64,000 nucleotides of DNA from Coprinus comatus (lineage: Eukaryota; Basidiomycota; Agaricomycetes; Agaricales; Agaricaceae). The stretch lies in the NCBI GenBank assembly GCA_034638255.1, contig JAWPGT010000005.1:682001-746000 (forward strand), read 5' to 3'. Position 1 is the first letter of the stretch. Each line of letters begins with the position of its first letter. Under the pieces are notes generated by a model. The model had not been told where the DNA came from, did no database searches, and saw only the letters and a list, made by a program, of their open reading frames with translations. Below are positions 63,518 to 64,000 of this stretch, one piece after another. Position numbers and translations under genes: made by a program.

Positions 63518-64000
63518 CTACAAGAAACGGAAATTCTGTTCTAATATGTGCGAGAATTCTTTTGTAAGCTCTTGAGCTTGTTCCAAATCAAGAATACTGG
63601 CTGCTGCTTCCACACACATACAAATCTCATCTTTCTCAGGCAATATCACAATGTCGATTGACAGGTCATTCTGTATTCAAGTGTCAGTATCTCACACAAA
63701 GGATTCGACATATCATTCGGTTGACTCGCCTTTAAGTAATTTGTGATTGGCAAATGGTCAATCACTGGTTGTGATTCGACCTTGTCAATGCTGGGCAGCT
63801 CAAACGGCAACTATTTTGCGATCAGAATTGCTCAACGTCACAAATGGTCAACTTACTTTTACAGGTTCAAGCAATCCACCTTGCGATTTTGGTGCTATAT
63901 CAAGCTTGAAAACGTTCAAGAAAACATTTGTCAATGGTTTATATATCCCGAGCAGATTATTGACGCGAGAAAAATCGGTTTGTTCGATTATGCCAGTTCG
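63518..64000 (-). CDS. 3' end of a probable NRPS condensation domain (partial; possibly siderophore synthetase)
   Basis: Only the C-terminal 120 or so codons are inside the window; the gene continues past the right edge. Three exons join on the minus strand. The first has TGIIEQTDFSRVNNLLGIYK, PLTNVFLNVFKLDIAP and GGLLEPVK. The second has LPFELPSIDKVESQPVIDHL and PITNYLK. The third has NDLSIDIVILPEKDEICMCV, EAAASILDLEQAQEL and TKEFSHILEQNFRFL-stop. The pattern of a late beta strand (DLSIDIVILPEKDEI) followed by D-x-EQAQEL-x-x-x-F resembles the end of NRPS condensation domains. Ferrichrome-type synthetases end with such a domain. The second-exon donor appears to be GC (GCGAGT). The family call is tentative because catalytic motifs lie outside. 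Confidence 0.5.

Overview
This window is gene-dense nuclear DNA from a basidiomycete fungus, most likely an agaricomycete (mushroom-forming class). The genes are split by many short GT-AG introns, mostly about 45-65 nt and often with CTNAC/CTAAT-like branch sites. Spacers are short. The gene set is fungal: alpha-1,3-glucan synthase, Ste11-type MAPKKK, Coq11, Csm3, Spt8. It also includes a SCAMP, which is usual in basidiomycetes and absent from the model yeasts. Species-level identity cannot be read from the sequence. I see no transposon, CRISPR array, rRNA or convincing tRNA.

Layout, left to right. 1-611: nothing supported. 612-15067: TRM1 (tRNA m2,2G26 methyltransferase), then STE11 (MAPKKK) head-to-head with a complete alpha-1,3-glucan synthase gene. 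15413-22605: a PRCC-domain protein, a mitochondrial HTD2-like dehydratase, a sphingoid base kinase, a small-molecule type methyltransferase and histone H2B. 22872-31170: NUP133, a COA8-like cytochrome oxidase factor, a mitochondrial SAP-domain protein (AIM34-like) and a large protein I do not recognise. 31464-39514: ORC1, CMR1/WDR76, CSM3 and the N-terminal methyltransferase NTM1, i.e. three adjacent genome-maintenance genes plus a neighbour. 39656-46381: mitochondrial adenylate kinase, COQ11, a secreted barwin/expansin-like protein and a SCAMP. 47180-54685: poly(A)-binding protein, a LaeA-type methyltransferase, a small membrane protein and SRP54. 54797-64000: SPT8, SPT6, the riboflavin-pathway DRAP deaminase, and at the right edge the 3' end of what looks like an NRPS condensation domain (possibly a siderophore synthetase).

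Most genes are housekeeping, and there is no obvious undescribed multi-gene system. The points most worth following are: (1) the ORC1-CMR1-CSM3 run, whose promoters carry ACGCG(T) cell-cycle boxes and in two cases TGACGTCA; the H2B promoter has three ACGCG copies; (2) the unrecognised two-part protein at 29327-31170; (3) the secreted DPBB protein with an extra N-terminal CC-HPLL cysteine module and an acidic linker; (4) an A-rich tract directly before the PAB1 start, a candidate autoregulatory site; (5) a 287-nt intron in COQ11, far longer than its neighbours; (6) many tiny terminal coding exons (4-20 nt) that open-reading-frame scans miss. Gene ends below were placed by joining frames by eye across GT-AG junctions. 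Starts and stops are better supported than every internal junction.
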